Assembly: GCF_003311645.1 (NCBI RefSeq)
Contig: NZ_QEST01000129.1
Span: 146,261 to 210,260 of the forward strand
Source of the DNA: Streptomyces sp. PT12
GTDB lineage: Bacteria; Actinomycetota; Actinomycetes; Streptomycetales; Streptomycetaceae
DNA length: 64,000 bases
Direction: 5' to 3'
Positions within the stretch are counted from its first letter, which is position 1; every line of letters starts with the position of its first letter. The notes below the pieces were generated by a model, which had not been told where the DNA came from, did not search any database, and saw only the letters and a program-made list of their open reading frames with translations. The position numbers and the translations under genes were made by a program. Shown piece by piece: positions 32,907 to 42,318 of this stretch.

Positions 32907-34354
32907 AGCCCGTACTCCTTCCAGCGGCGGCTGACGCGCTCGGCGACCTCGGGGTCAGGCACGATCATCGGCGGCCAGCCGCCGTCGCGCGTGTACCCCT
33001 CCTCCGGCCACTTCGCCGTGGCGTCGATGCCCGCCTTGCCGCCCCAGAACTGCTGGTACGACGCGTGGTCGAGATGGTCGACGGGCCCCTCGGTGAGCAG
33101 CAGGTCGCGCGCGTAGTCGACGTTGCCGAGCGCGCGCCAGGCGACCTCGTGCAGGTCGTGCACGTCGCAGTCGGAGTCCACCACGACGATCAGCTTGGTC
33201 AGCGACATCATGTGCGCGCCCCACACGGCCGACATCACCTTCTGGGCGTGCTTGGGGTACTTCTTGTCGATCGACAGGATCGCGCAGTTGTGGAAGCCGC
33301 CCGCCTCGGGCAGGTGGTAGTCCACGATGTCCGGGATGATGATCTTGAGCAGCGGCAGGAAGAACCGCTCCGTCGCGCGCCCGAGCGGCCCGTCCTCGGT
33401 CGGCGGGCGCCCCACGACGATCGACTGGAACACCGGCTTGCGCCGCATCGTGACGCAGTCGATCGTGAGGGCGGGAAACGGCTCCTGCGGCGTGTAGAAG
33501 CCGGTGTGGTCGCCGAACGGGCCCTCCGGCAGCGTGCGTCCCGGCTCGAGCCAGCCCTCGAGCACCACCTCGGCGTTGGCCGGGACCTGGAGCGGCACCG
33601 TCTGGCAGTCCACCAGCTCGATCCGCTTGCCCTGCACGAACCCCGCGAACAGGTACTCGTCGATGTCGCCGGGCAGCGGCGCGGTCGAGGCGTAGGTCAC
33701 GGCGGGCGGGCAGCCGAACGCTATCGCGACGGGCAGCCGTTCGCCGCGCCGCGCGGCCACCTGGTAGTGGTTGCGGCTGTCCTTGTGGATCTGCCAGTGC
33801 ATGCCGATCGTGCGCGCGTCGTGGCGCTGGAGCCGGTAGAGGCCGAGATTGCGGATCCCGGTCTCGGGGTCCTTGGTGTGCGTCAGCCCGAGGTTGAAGA
33901 ACGACCCGCCGTCCTCCGGCCAGGTGAACAGCGCGGGAAGGCGGTCGAGGTCGACGTCGTCGCCCTTGAGGACGACCTCGTGCACCGGCGCGCTCCTCAC
34001 CTTCTTCGGCGGTACGTGCGCCATCGCGCCGAGCTTGCCGAACGCCTCGCGGATGCCGACGAACCCGTGCGGCAGCTCGGGCTTGAGCAGGCCGCCGATC
34101 TTCTCGCTGATGTCGTCGTAGGAGCGCAGCCCAAGCGCCTTGAGCAGGCGGCGGTCGGTCCCGAAGACGTTCACGGCCAGGGGGAGGTCGGAGCCCTTGA
34201 CGTTCTCGAAGAGCAACGCCGGGCCCCCCGCCTTGTTCACCCGGTCGGTGATCTCCCCCACTTCGAGACGCGGATCGACCTCCGCCTTCACCCGCTTCAG
34301 GTCGCCGTCGCGTTCGAGCGCCTTCAGCAGGGCACGGAGGTCGTCGTATGCCAT
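32903..34354 (-). CDS. mqnL: Menaquinone biosynthesis decarboxylase MqnL (UbiD family)
   Basis: A 483-residue prenylated-FMN-dependent decarboxylase that acts in the futalosine pathway of menaquinone synthesis. UbiD hallmarks include NLGLYRLQRHDARTIGMHWQIHKDSRNH in the middle, split here as RLQRHDARTIGMHW followed by the metal-binding region, and the PEGPFGDHTGFYTP active-site loop with catalytic Glu and the metal-ligand Glu. The C-terminal VVVDSDCDVHDLHEVAWR segment is also typical. It is coupled to mqnP. The enzyme needs a UbiX partner to make its cofactor, which is not in the window. Confidence 0.92.
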   Translation of the reverse strand: MAYDDLRALLKALERDGDLKRVKAEVDPRLEVGEITDRVNKAGGPALLFENVKGSDLPLAVNVFGTDRRLLKALGLRSYDDISEKIGGLLKPELPHGFVGIREAFGKLGAMAHVPPKKVRSAPVHEVVLKGDDVDLDRLPALFTWPEDGGSFFNLGLTHTKDPETGIRNLGLYRLQRHDARTIGMHWQIHKDSRNHYQVAARRGERLPVAIAFGCPPAVTYASTAPLPGDIDEYLFAGFVQGKRIELVDCQTVPLQVPANAEVVLEGWLEPGRTLPEGPFGDHTGFYTPQEPFPALTIDCVTMRRKPVFQSIVVGRPPTEDGPLGRATERFFLPLLKIIIPDIVDYHLPEAGGFHNCAILSIDKKYPKHAQKVMSAVWGAHMMSLTKLIVVVDSDCDVHDLHEVAWRALGNVDYARDLLLTEGPVDHLDHASYQQFWGGKAGIDATAKWPEEGYTRDGGWPPMIVPDPEVAERVSRRWKEYGL

Positions 34355-34439
34355 GCCGCTCAGTATTGCCGACGCATTACCCTGGCCTTGTCAGGGGGCC
34401 TCGCGAGCGGCCCGGTGTCATCTAGCGCAGGGGGCTACC

Positions 34440-34862
34440 ATGCTGAGGGTGCTGCTGATTCTCGTGCCACTGGCGCTGGTCATCTACGCCCTGGTCGACT
34501 GCATCACGTCCGACGACGAGGACATCAAGCACCTGCCGAAGCTGGTGTGGATCCTGCTCATTGTCCTCGGCTGGGTGGTCGGCCCCGTGGCCTGGATTCT
34601 CGTCGGCCGCAATCGCGGAGCGCCGCGCGTGGGCGGCTTCGGCCGCAGGGGCGCGGGCGGTGGCTGGGTCGCGCCCGATGACAACCCCGAGTTCCTCCGC
34701 TCCCTGGGCGACGACCGCGCCCGCGAGGAGAGCAGGCGCGAGGAGCAGGAGAAGGACAAGGAGCTCCTAGAGAGCTGGGAAGAGGACCTGCGCCGGCGCG
34801 AGGAGGAGATGCGCCGGGGCGAGGGCGAGGACGACACCCCGCCCAGCGGCAAGGACCGCTGA
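34440..34862 (+). CDS. PLDc_N-domain membrane protein with charged helical tail
   Basis: A 140-residue protein: two hydrophobic helices (about 3-20 and 33-55) form the PLDc_N domain, with the DC signature in YALVDCITSDDEDIKHLPK. It is followed by a Gly-rich linker and a strongly charged coiled-coil-like C-terminus (about 88-130). No phospholipase active site is present; PLDc_N proteins are usually small membrane proteins of unknown function. It lies between mqnL and ccsB, divergent from the former and convergent with the latter. ATG 34440 is the first plausible start. Confidence 0.8.
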   Translation: MLRVLLILVPLALVIYALVDCITSDDEDIKHLPKLVWILLIVLGWVVGPVAWILVGRNRGAPRVGGFGRRGAGGGWVAPDDNPEFLRSLGDDRAREESRREEQEKDKELLESWEEDLRRREEEMRRGEGEDDTPPSGKDR

Positions 34863-34896
34863 CCCCGGCGCTCCCCGCCCCGGCTCGGGCCCGGGC

Positions 34897-35991
34897 TCAG
34901 ACGCCGCCGTAGGAGTGCAGGCTGTCGAAGAAGATGTTGACGCCGTAGTAGTTGATCAGGAAGCACACGAAGCCGACGATCGCCAGATACGCCGCCTTCC
35001 GCCCCTTCCACCCGGCCGTCGCGCGCGCGTGCAGGTAGGCGGCGTAGGCGACCCACGTGATGAACGCCCAGACCTCCTTGGGGTCCCAGCCCCAGTAGCG
35101 GCCCCACGCGTTCTCCGCCCAGATGGCACCGGCGATGATCGTGAACGTCCACACCGGGAAGACGGCCGCGTTGATCCGGTAGGCGAACTTGTCGAGCGAG
35201 ACCGACGACGGCAGCCGCTCGAGCACCGACGCGCTCCAGCCCTTGGCCTCCTCGCCCGCCGCGCCCTTCGCCTCGTGCCGGTCGCGCAGCAGGAAGAGGC
35301 CGCTGGAGATCGCCCCCACGTAGAACAGCCCGCCGCAGACGATCGCCAGCGGGACATGGATCCACATCCAGATCGAGTCCAGCGCGGGCACCAGCTGGGC
35401 GCTCTCGGTATACAGCACGGTCACGGCCAGGCCGAGGTCGAGCAGCACGGTGGTGACCAGCGGCAGCCCGAGCCAGCGGACGTTCCTCCGCGCGGCGAGG
35501 AACGCGAGGAACGCGCCGGTGACCGTCATGGAGAACGCCGTGGAGAACTCGTACATGTTGCCCCAGGGCCCGCGCTCCACGGACACCGCCCGCACGACGA
35601 CCGCGCCGAGGTGCAGCAGGAACGCCAGCACGGTCAGCGAGACCGCGATGCGCCCATAGGTGTCACCCCTGACGTCGCCGCCCGACGCGCCGGGGCCGTC
35701 GGGGACGTCGTCGCGGCCAGGGGCGCCGGAGCGGGTGACGACCTTGGGGCGTTCGAGCACCGAGGTGGTGCCGCCCTTGGTGACGACTACCCCGGGCACG
35801 GCCTGTGCCGGGACGGCGGCCGCTTCGCCGCCCTCGCCCGTCAGCGCGGCCGCCGTGCGGGCGACCTTGCTGCGGCCGCCGAGGATCCACTCGGCGACAA
35901 AGGCGAGGAACGCGATGGCGTAGACGGCCATCGCCGAGTAGACCAGCGTGTTGCTGAGGTCGGCGAGCTCCTCGCCTGCGGCGAGAATCAT
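34897..35991 (-). CDS. ccsB: Cytochrome c biogenesis protein CcsB
   Basis: A 364-residue membrane protein of the system II cytochrome c maturation pathway. Together with ResB it moves haem across the membrane and ligates it to apocytochrome c. The haem-handling WWD motif region is clear in RYWGWDPKEVWAFITWVAY (about 310-328). An inserted cytoplasmic loop (about 45-110) is variable. ATG 35991 overlaps the resB stop by 4 bp, so translation is coupled. It ends the tlpA-ccdA-resB-ccsB operon. Confidence 0.94.
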   Translation of the reverse strand: MILAAGEELADLSNTLVYSAMAVYAIAFLAFVAEWILGGRSKVARTAAALTGEGGEAAAVPAQAVPGVVVTKGGTTSVLERPKVVTRSGAPGRDDVPDGPGASGGDVRGDTYGRIAVSLTVLAFLLHLGAVVVRAVSVERGPWGNMYEFSTAFSMTVTGAFLAFLAARRNVRWLGLPLVTTVLLDLGLAVTVLYTESAQLVPALDSIWMWIHVPLAIVCGGLFYVGAISSGLFLLRDRHEAKGAAGEEAKGWSASVLERLPSSVSLDKFAYRINAAVFPVWTFTIIAGAIWAENAWGRYWGWDPKEVWAFITWVAYAAYLHARATAGWKGRKAAYLAIVGFVCFLINYYGVNIFFDSLHSYGGV

Positions 35992-37913
35992 GGGCGTGCT
36001 CCTTCCGCGGCAGCGGATTCGGCGGGTTCTTCTGTGTCGGCGGCCGTATCGACGGCTGCCTCGGCCGTCTCGGCCGTGTCGGCCGTCTCGGCCGTGTCGG
36101 CCGTGTCGGCCGTCCCGGCCGGTGTCCCGGCGGCCTCGTCGGGGACGAGTGGCGCGTCAGGTTGCAGGCGCTCCGCGAGATCGGCCAGCTCCTCGGGGAC
36201 CTTGGCGGACTCGGTGCGGCCGAGCGAGGCCATCTCGACCACCGTGTGCCCGTCGTCCCCCGTGAACGCGCGCACCCACACGCGGCGGCGTTGCAGCAGC
36301 AGCGAGCCCGCCAGGCCGACGACCGCGGCGAGCGAGCTGGCCAGCGCCCACTCGTTGCCCGCCTTGGTGGTGATCTGGAAGCTGGCCCACTGCTCGAGCC
36401 GGTCGAACGTGAGCGTCCCCATCCCCTCGGGCAGCTCGACGGACTGGCCTGGCACGAGGTTGAAGCGGAACAGGTCGCCGGTCTCCTCGTCGCGCAGCTG
36501 CTCCATGTCGGAGGTGTCCAGCTGGTAGACGTTCTGCGGGAGGCCCGAGTTGACGCCGAGGTCGCCATGGAAGGCGTTCAGCGTGAGGACCGGCAGGTCG
36601 GGCTCGGGGAACGTGGAGTGCGGGCCGCGCTCGGCGTCGATGTTGTACGTGGGGTTGAAGAAGCCCTGGAAGCCCAGCTGGTCGGGCTCGCCGTCGGGGC
36701 CCGTGTAGGTGCTGACCTTGATCACGCCGGTGGAGGTGAGCGCGGTGTCCTGCGGCAGGAACGGCACGGGCCCGTGGAACGCCAGCTCGCCCTGCGCGTC
36801 GGTGACCGTGACTACGGGCGCGTAGCCGTGGCCGAGAAGGCGGACGCGGGAGTCGCCCACGTGCAGCGGGTCGTTGACCTCGATCTCCGCCGCGCGCTCG
36901 GCGCCCTCCTGGTCCCACCACGTCACATCCGCGCGGAAGAGGGTCGGCGTGCCGAGGTCGACCGACTCGCGCGAGAAGTCGGAGTGGAACTCGTCGAGCC
37001 TGAAGCCGAACGGCTCGAGCTCGTTGACGTCGAAGAGGGTGCCCGACTCGAAGTCGTCGTACTGCGTGAGGGTGTTGGAGAAGCCCTCGCCCTGCACGAC
37101 CAGCTTGCCGCCCTCCGAGTACCACAGGCGGCCCGCGGCGAAGGCGACGAGCATCACGACGAGCGCCAGGTGGAACACCAGGTTCCCGGCCTCGCGCAGA
37201 TAGCCCTTCTCTGCGGCCACATGCGCGCCCCCCGGCCCGTCCTCGCGCAGGTCCGCGCGGAACCGCCGCCGCCGCAGCCGCCGTTGGGCCGCCGCGAGCA
37301 CGTCATCCGGCGCGGCGTCGGTGCGCCACGTGGTGTAGGCGGGCATGCGGCTCAGCCGGCGCGGGGCGCGCGGCGGGCGGGCGCGCAGCTGGCCCACGAA
37401 CTGCCATGCGCGCGGCACGATACAGCCGATGAGCGAGATAAACAGCAGCAGATAGATCGCCGAGAACCACACCGACGAGTACACGTTGAACAGCTGGAAC
37501 GTCTCGTAGAACTCGGACAGCGCCGGGTTGCGCTCCCTGAAGTCCTCGGCGAGCGGCGCGTTGACGTTGTCCTGCGGGATCATCGAGCCGGGGATGGACG
37601 CGAGCGCCAGCAGGAAGAGCAGGATCAGCGCGACCCGCATCGACGTGAGCTGCCGCCAGAACCACCGCGCCCACCCGGCGCACTCGCGGCCGAGCCACGC
37701 GAGCGCGCCGCGCGCCCCCGGCTCGCGCCGTCCGCCGAACGACCCCGCGCCCGCCGCGCCGTCGCCCGCGCCCTCGCCGCCCCGGGGGCCGTCCTCCTCG
37801 TCGACGGGCGCGGTGGACAGCCCGGCCAGGGCCTCGGCGTCGTCGGACCGCTCGGCGTCCCGCCGGGCCTCGGCCCCCGCCTTCGCCTCTGCCTGCTGTG
37901 TGTCGTCCGTCAT
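35988..37913 (-). CDS. resB: Cytochrome c biogenesis protein ResB
   Basis: A protein of about 641 residues, the second core subunit of system II haem ligation. Features are an N-terminal disordered acidic stretch (about 1-60), four transmembrane helices and a large extracytoplasmic beta domain. I place the start at ATG 37913, 7 bp after the ccdA stop; a TTG at 37931 overlapping ccdA is possible. The C-terminus has a low-complexity Asp-Thr-Ala-Glu repeat from 9-bp units. It forms a haem channel with CcsB. Confidence 0.92.
   Translation of the reverse strand: MTDDTQQAEAKAGAEARRDAERSDDAEALAGLSTAPVDEEDGPRGGEGAGDGAAGAGSFGGRREPGARGALAWLGRECAGWARWFWRQLTSMRVALILLFLLALASIPGSMIPQDNVNAPLAEDFRERNPALSEFYETFQLFNVYSSVWFSAIYLLLFISLIGCIVPRAWQFVGQLRARPPRAPRRLSRMPAYTTWRTDAAPDDVLAAAQRRLRRRRFRADLREDGPGGAHVAAEKGYLREAGNLVFHLALVVMLVAFAAGRLWYSEGGKLVVQGEGFSNTLTQYDDFESGTLFDVNELEPFGFRLDEFHSDFSRESVDLGTPTLFRADVTWWDQEGAERAAEIEVNDPLHVGDSRVRLLGHGYAPVVTVTDAQGELAFHGPVPFLPQDTALTSTGVIKVSTYTGPDGEPDQLGFQGFFNPTYNIDAERGPHSTFPEPDLPVLTLNAFHGDLGVNSGLPQNVYQLDTSDMEQLRDEETGDLFRFNLVPGQSVELPEGMGTLTFDRLEQWASFQITTKAGNEWALASSLAAVVGLAGSLLLQRRRVWVRAFTGDDGHTVVEMASLGRTESAKVPEELADLAERLQPDAPLVPDEAAGTPAGTADTADTAETADTAETAEAAVDTAADTEEPAESAAAEGARP
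36061..36114 (-). repeat. 9-bp tandem repeat in the 3' end of resB
   Basis: Six units of TCGGCCGTC or TCGGCCGTG in the given strand encode the Ala-Asp/Glu-Thr repeats at the ResB C-terminus. The repeat is in frame, so length changes would not break the protein. Confidence 0.8.
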
Positions 37914-37920
37914 GTGGCTG

Positions 37921-38664
37921 TCAGATCCCAACGGTGAATTCGGCGGACCAGACCTGCATCTCGTACACGAGATCGGCCCACACGCCGGTGACGAGCAGCA
38001 CCCCCGTGGCGATCAGCATGCCGCCGCCGAGCCGCATCACCCACACATGGTGCCGTTTGACCCAGGCGAACGCGCCCAGGGTCCTGCGGAACGCGAGGGC
38101 CGCGACGATGAACGGCAGCCCGAGCCCCAGACAGTACGCCAGGGTCAGCAGGGCGCCGCGCGTCGCGGTCGCCTCGTTGATCGCCAGGAACTGCACGGCG
38201 GCGAGCGTCGGCCCGATGCACGGCGTCCAGCCGATCCCGAAGACGACGCCGAGCATGGGCGCCCCGGCGAGCCCGACCCCCGGCCGCACATGCAGGCGGA
38301 ACTCCCGCCCGCCGAGCCGCGGGATCACCCCCATGAACACGAGTCCGAGCGCGATCGTCAGCGCGCCGAAGATCCGGGTCAGCAGCTCCTGGTGGCCGAG
38401 CAGCTCGGCGCCGAGGCCGCCGAAGAGCGCCCCCGTGGAGACGAAGACCGCGGAGAAGCCGAGCACGAAAAGCAGCGCGCCGAGGAACATCCGGCCGCGC
38501 CGCGCCTCGTCGAGGTCGGCGCCGCCCACGCCCGTCACATACGAGAGATAGCCGGGCACGAGGGGCAGCACGCAGGGGGAGAAGAACGACACGAGACCGC
38601 CGAACAGCGCCACGGGCAACGCGAGCAGCAGCGCCCCGCTCAGCACGGTCTGGTTGTATCCCAC
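37921..38664 (-). CDS. ccdA: Thiol-disulfide interchange membrane protein CcdA
   Basis: A 247-residue protein with six transmembrane helices that carries electrons from cytoplasmic thioredoxin to the outside, keeping apocytochrome c cysteines reduced. The two active cysteines are visible in SFFSPCVLPLVPGYLSY and GWTPCIGPTL. GTG 38664 follows the tlpA stop by 7 bp. It works with the thioredoxin-like protein encoded upstream. Confidence 0.93.
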   Translation of the reverse strand: MGYNQTVLSGALLLALPVALFGGLVSFFSPCVLPLVPGYLSYVTGVGGADLDEARRGRMFLGALLFVLGFSAVFVSTGALFGGLGAELLGHQELLTRIFGALTIALGLVFMGVIPRLGGREFRLHVRPGVGLAGAPMLGVVFGIGWTPCIGPTLAAVQFLAINEATATRGALLTLAYCLGLGLPFIVAALAFRRTLGAFAWVKRHHVWVMRLGGGMLIATGVLLVTGVWADLVYEMQVWSAEFTVGI

Positions 38665-38671
38665 GCCCCGC

Positions 38672-39265
38672 TCACCCCTCCTCGGCCATCACCGGGGCGA
38701 TCGCGGCGCGCAGCTCCTCCTCGGTGAGCGCCTTGAGCGCCCGCGCCGCGATGCGGCCCTCGCGGTCGATGACCAGCGTGGAGGGGATGGCCTGGGGGTT
38801 GAGGCTGCCCCGCGGGAATTCCAGGAGCAGCCGCCCGTCCGGGTCGTAGAGGCTGGGGTAGGGCACCTCGTGCTCGCGCTCGAACGCCGCGGCGTTCTCC
38901 CGTGTGCGGTCCCTGGTGTTGATCCCGATGAACTGCACGCCGTCGTCCGCGGTGTCCTCGGCGACCCGCACGAAGTTGTCGGCCTCGGCGATGCAGGGCG
39001 GGCACCACGAGCCCCAGATGTTGAGCACCACGACCTGGCCTCGGTAGTCGGAGAGCGCGAGCTGATCGCCTTCGACGGTGTCCCCCGCGAGGTCGGGGGC
39101 CTCCTGCCGGTCGGCCACGGGCACGGTGGTGATCTCCCCTGTGCCCTGGACGTAGTTGCTGTCGCCGCCGGAGGGCCCCGCCTGGTCGGCGCTGCATCCC
39201 GTGAGGAGCAGTCCCCCGGCGAAGGCACCGGCCACGGCCGCTCTAACGCTCCGGAACTGGATCAT
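38672..39265 (-). CDS. TlpA/ResA-like thiol-disulfide lipoprotein
   Basis: A 197-residue extracytoplasmic thioredoxin-fold protein, anchored as a lipoprotein (lipobox LLTGC, Cys24). The redox motif is WCPPC (near residue 100) in NIWGSWCPPCIAEADNF, typical of the ResA/TlpA family, which reduces the haem-binding cysteines of apocytochromes c. It receives electrons from CcdA, encoded immediately downstream. It is the first gene of the cytochrome c maturation operon. Confidence 0.9.
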   Translation of the reverse strand: MIQFRSVRAAVAGAFAGGLLLTGCSADQAGPSGGDSNYVQGTGEITTVPVADRQEAPDLAGDTVEGDQLALSDYRGQVVVLNIWGSWCPPCIAEADNFVRVAEDTADDGVQFIGINTRDRTRENAAAFEREHEVPYPSLYDPDGRLLLEFPRGSLNPQAIPSTLVIDREGRIAARALKALTEEELRAAIAPVMAEEG

Positions 39266-39343
39266 GTGAAAAGTTTCCCATGCGTCCCTGAGTGATCTTC
39301 CCCGCCCCCCTATGGGGAGAAAAGCGGCGGTCGGCGGCCCCGC

Positions 39344-40021
39344 TCAGGCCCCGAATCCACCGGCCCCGCGCACGGGCTTGGCGCCGGCCCGCAGATGGAC
39401 GGGGACCAGGTCGAGCGCCGGCTCGTCGTAGGTGATCGAGACCAGCTCGTCGCCGTCGAAGGCGAAGCTGGTCAGCGACGCGAGCGTGCACTGCCGGCGC
39501 CGCGGGTCGTGCCACAGCCTGCGGCGCTCGACGTGGCTGCGCAGCACCCAGATCGGCAGCTGGTGGCTCACCGCGACCGCCTCGTGACCGCGCGCGGCGT
39601 CCCGCGCGGCGGCGAGCGCGGCGGTCATGCGCACCACCTGGTTCACATAGGGCTCGCCCCACGACGGCCTGAACGGGTTGCGCAGCAGCGGCCAGTTGGC
39701 GGGCTTGCGCAGGGCGCCGTCGCCGACGCCGAACTCCTTGCCCTGGAACGCGTTGGCCGCCTCGATCAGCCGCTCGTCCGTCGCCGTGGGCAGGCCGTGC
39801 GCCGCGGCGATGGGCTCGGCGGTCTCCTGGGCCCGCTCCAGCGGCGAGGCCACCACGTGCGCGATGTCGCGCCCGGCCAGGTGCCCGGCCACGCGCTCGG
39901 CCATGCGCCGCCCGAGCTCGGAGAGGTGGTAGCCGGGCAGGCGGCCGTAGAGCACCCCGTCGGGGTTGGCCACCTCCCCGTGCCGCACGAGGTGCACCAC
40001 GGTCCGTTCGCCGCCGCTCAT
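39344..40021 (-). CDS. Histidine phosphatase family protein
   Basis: A 225-residue phosphatase of the phosphoglycerate-mutase-like superfamily. The catalytic motif is LVRHGEV (RHG near residue 13), with a second conserved His in AVSHQLPIW and the SPLERAQETAEPIA helix. The C-terminal ending lacks mutase-specific residues, so it is probably a phosphatase of unknown substrate. ATG 40021 is chosen; the frame is open upstream without conservation. It lies between hemL and the cytochrome c operon, matching the gene order I recall for S. coelicolor. Confidence 0.85.
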   Translation of the reverse strand: MSGGERTVVHLVRHGEVANPDGVLYGRLPGYHLSELGRRMAERVAGHLAGRDIAHVVASPLERAQETAEPIAAAHGLPTATDERLIEAANAFQGKEFGVGDGALRKPANWPLLRNPFRPSWGEPYVNQVVRMTAALAAARDAARGHEAVAVSHQLPIWVLRSHVERRRLWHDPRRRQCTLASLTSFAFDGDELVSITYDEPALDLVPVHLRAGAKPVRGAGGFGA

Positions 40022-40095
40022 GTTCCCGTTCCCGCCCGCCGTCTCGCCGCCCGCTATCCCGCTTCGTCCCACGCCCCGTGGCGCCCGCTGCCGCC

Positions 40096-41481
40096 TCATG
40101 ACCCGTCGGGCCCTGGGCCCGGCTCCAGCTCGGCCGCCGCCCCTGGCGCGGGGTCGGGACCGCGGTCCGCCCGCGCCGCCGCGCGCGCCGCCGCGGGCAG
40201 CGCCTCGGCGATCCGCTCCAGCGCCTCGTCGTCGTGCGCGGTCGACACGAACCACGTCTCGAACGCCGAAGGCGGCAGGTGCACGCCGCCGTTCAGCATC
40301 GCGTGGAAGAACGCCCCGTAGCGGAACGCGTCCTGCCGCCGCGCCGACGCGAAGTCGACCACGTCCTCGTCCGCGCCCGTGAAGAACACCGAGAACATGC
40401 TGCCGGCCGCGTTGATCCGGTGCGCCACGCCCTCCTTAGCGAGCGCCGCCCCGACCAGCCCGCGCAGCTCGGCCGCCGCGGCGTCCACGCGCGCGTACGC
40501 GGCGTCGTCGAGCAGCCGCAGCTGGGCGAGGCCCGCCGCGGTGGCCACCGGGTTCCCCGAGAGCGTGCCCGCCTGGTACACGGGCCCCGCGGGCGCGAGC
40601 CGGTCCATCACGTCGGCGCGCCCGCCGAACGCCGCGGCGGGGAAGCCGCCGCCCATCACCTTGCCGAAGGTCATCAGGTCGGGCGCCACGCCCTCGATGC
40701 CGTACCAGCCGGCCCGGCTCAGCCTGAAGCCCGTCATCACCTCGTCGGAGATCAGCAGCGCGCCATGCGCCCGGCACAGGTCGGCCAGGCCCTGGTTGAA
40801 GCCCTCGCGCGGCGGGACGAGCCCCATGTTCCCCGGCACCGCCTCGGTGATCACACACGCGATCTCGCCCGGGTGCGCCTCGAACGCCGCGCGCACCGCG
40901 CCGAGATCGTTGTACGGCAGCACCACGGTCTCCCCGGCCTGCGCGCCCGTGACCCCCGGGGTGTCGGGCAGCCCGAACGTCGCGACCCCCGACCCGGCCG
41001 CGGCGAGCAGCGCGTCCACGTGGCCGTGGTAACACCCCGCGAACTTGATCACCTTGGCCCGCCCCGTGAAGCCCCTGGCGAGCCGGATCGCGGACATGGT
41101 GGCCTCGGTGCCGGACGAGACGAGCCTGACCCGTTCCACGGGGGCGACGCGGGAGCAGATCTCCTCGGCGAGCTCGACCTCGCCCGGCGTGGGCGTGCCG
41201 AACGACGTGCCGCGCCCGACGGCCTCCCGCACCGCCTCGACCACCGCGGGGTGCGCGTGCCCGAGGATCATCGGCCCCCACGAGCACACCAGATCCACAT
41301 ATTCCCGGCCGTCCACGTCCGTGAGATAGGCCCCGGCCCCCGACCCCATGAAACGGGGCGTGCCCCCCACCGCGCCGAACGCGCGCACCGGCGAGTTGAC
41401 CCCGCCCGGGGTGACGCGGGCGGCGCGGGCGAAGAGCGTCTGTGAGACTGTGGCTTCGTAGGATTGAGTCACGCGGTCCAT
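40096..41481 (-). CDS. hemL: Glutamate-1-semialdehyde 2,1-aminomutase
   Basis: A 461-residue PLP enzyme that converts glutamate-1-semialdehyde to 5-aminolevulinate in haem synthesis, following HemA. The PLP-lysine lies in [17 protein letters not shown] and the glycine-rich phosphate pocket in [18 protein letters not shown]; the active-site gating loop region [11 protein letters not shown] is present. ATG 41481 is preceded by AAGGGG; a GTG three codons later is also possible. The C-terminus has a variable Pro/Gly tail (about 430-461). The hemABCD genes lie 9 kb away in the same window. Confidence 0.95.
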   Translation of the reverse strand: MDRVTQSYEATVSQTLFARAARVTPGGVNSPVRAFGAVGGTPRFMGSGAGAYLTDVDGREYVDLVCSWGPMILGHAHPAVVEAVREAVGRGTSFGTPTPGEVELAEEICSRVAPVERVRLVSSGTEATMSAIRLARGFTGRAKVIKFAGCYHGHVDALLAAAGSGVATFGLPDTPGVTGAQAGETVVLPYNDLGAVRAAFEAHPGEIACVITEAVPGNMGLVPPREGFNQGLADLCRAHGALLISDEVMTGFRLSRAGWYGIEGVAPDLMTFGKVMGGGFPAAAFGGRADVMDRLAPAGPVYQAGTLSGNPVATAAGLAQLRLLDDAAYARVDAAAAELRGLVGAALAKEGVAHRINAAGSMFSVFFTGADEDVVDFASARRQDAFRYGAFFHAMLNGGVHLPPSAFETWFVSTAHDDEALERIAEALPAAARAAARADRGPDPAPGAAAELEPGPGPDGS

Positions 41482-41740
41482 GGTGACATTCAGCCCCTTA
41501 CAGCTCGGTGTCAGGGCGTTTCGCAGCCGTCTGGCGGGGGAGGTGTCTGAAACGATGATCGGGTTGTGCGGCGGGGGTCGCGAGTAGTCAGGTGGTGACA
41601 TGCAGCGCGGTGGCGAAGTCGGCGAGGGCACCGGGGGCCTCGGACCGGAGCCCGCGCCGCGTGCGCGCTCACGCAGGGGGCGGCATCGCCGGAAGGCGGC
41701 GGAGAACGGCGAGTTCGACCTCAAGGGCAGAGCGGGTCGC

Positions 41741-42175
41741 ATGGCCGTGACCTACAAGTACTTCGGGGCGCCCGACGGGGCCACCGCCGCCCGGGTCCCG
41801 CTGTCGATGCGGCCCGAGGAGCTGGGCGGCGACGAGCTGGGCCAGGGGATGTTCACGCGCATCAAGCCGGAGACAATGGCGGCCATGGTGCTCACCGGCA
41901 TCGAGGGGATACCCCTGCACCGGGTGCCCCCGCTCGAGCTTGTCGTCCTCCACCCCGACTACGCGGTGGTCAAGTTGCCGACCACCGTGGTGGATCCGCT
42001 GCGCGGCATCGGGGACGAGACGGTCGGCGCGGCCGCGTTCATCTGGTCGACGGTCCCCGACCGCAGCGGCCCGAGCGACGCGTTCGGCGTCTACAAGCTG
42101 CTCAACGAGTGGCAGGACTTCTCCCGCCGCCTGCACGAGGCTGGCCACCAGCCGTACTGCCTCGTCTGGCCCTGA
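41741..42175 (+). CDS. Conserved hypothetical protein
   Basis: A 144-residue protein strongly conserved in Streptomyces to my memory. Conserved stretches include [37 protein letters not shown] and the C-terminal [21 protein letters not shown]. There is no signal, membrane segment or recognised domain. The start is uncertain: ATG 41741 gives the conserved part, while the frame is open back to 41600. It is divergent from hemL. Function unknown. Confidence 0.75.
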   Translation: MAVTYKYFGAPDGATAARVPLSMRPEELGGDELGQGMFTRIKPETMAAMVLTGIEGIPLHRVPPLELVVLHPDYAVVKLPTTVVDPLRGIGDETVGAAAFIWSTVPDRSGPSDAFGVYKLLNEWQDFSRRLHEAGHQPYCLVWP

Positions 42176-42318
42176 TCGCGGGGAAGCGGGACGTTCACGC
42201 GGCGGCACCCGGGACGAACTGCCCATTCCGGCGCCCGACTACCTCTCGCGCGCGTCCCTGCGGTAGAACATGACCTTCAGCGACTTGCGCGGCACGCGAA
42301 CGCGAAGGGGGACCGCAC

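Noticed and set aside
41600-41740. N-terminal extension of the hypothetical protein after hemL
   Set aside because: It is open but Arg-rich and unlike the conserved part; the ATG at 41741 was preferred, though the extension is not excluded.
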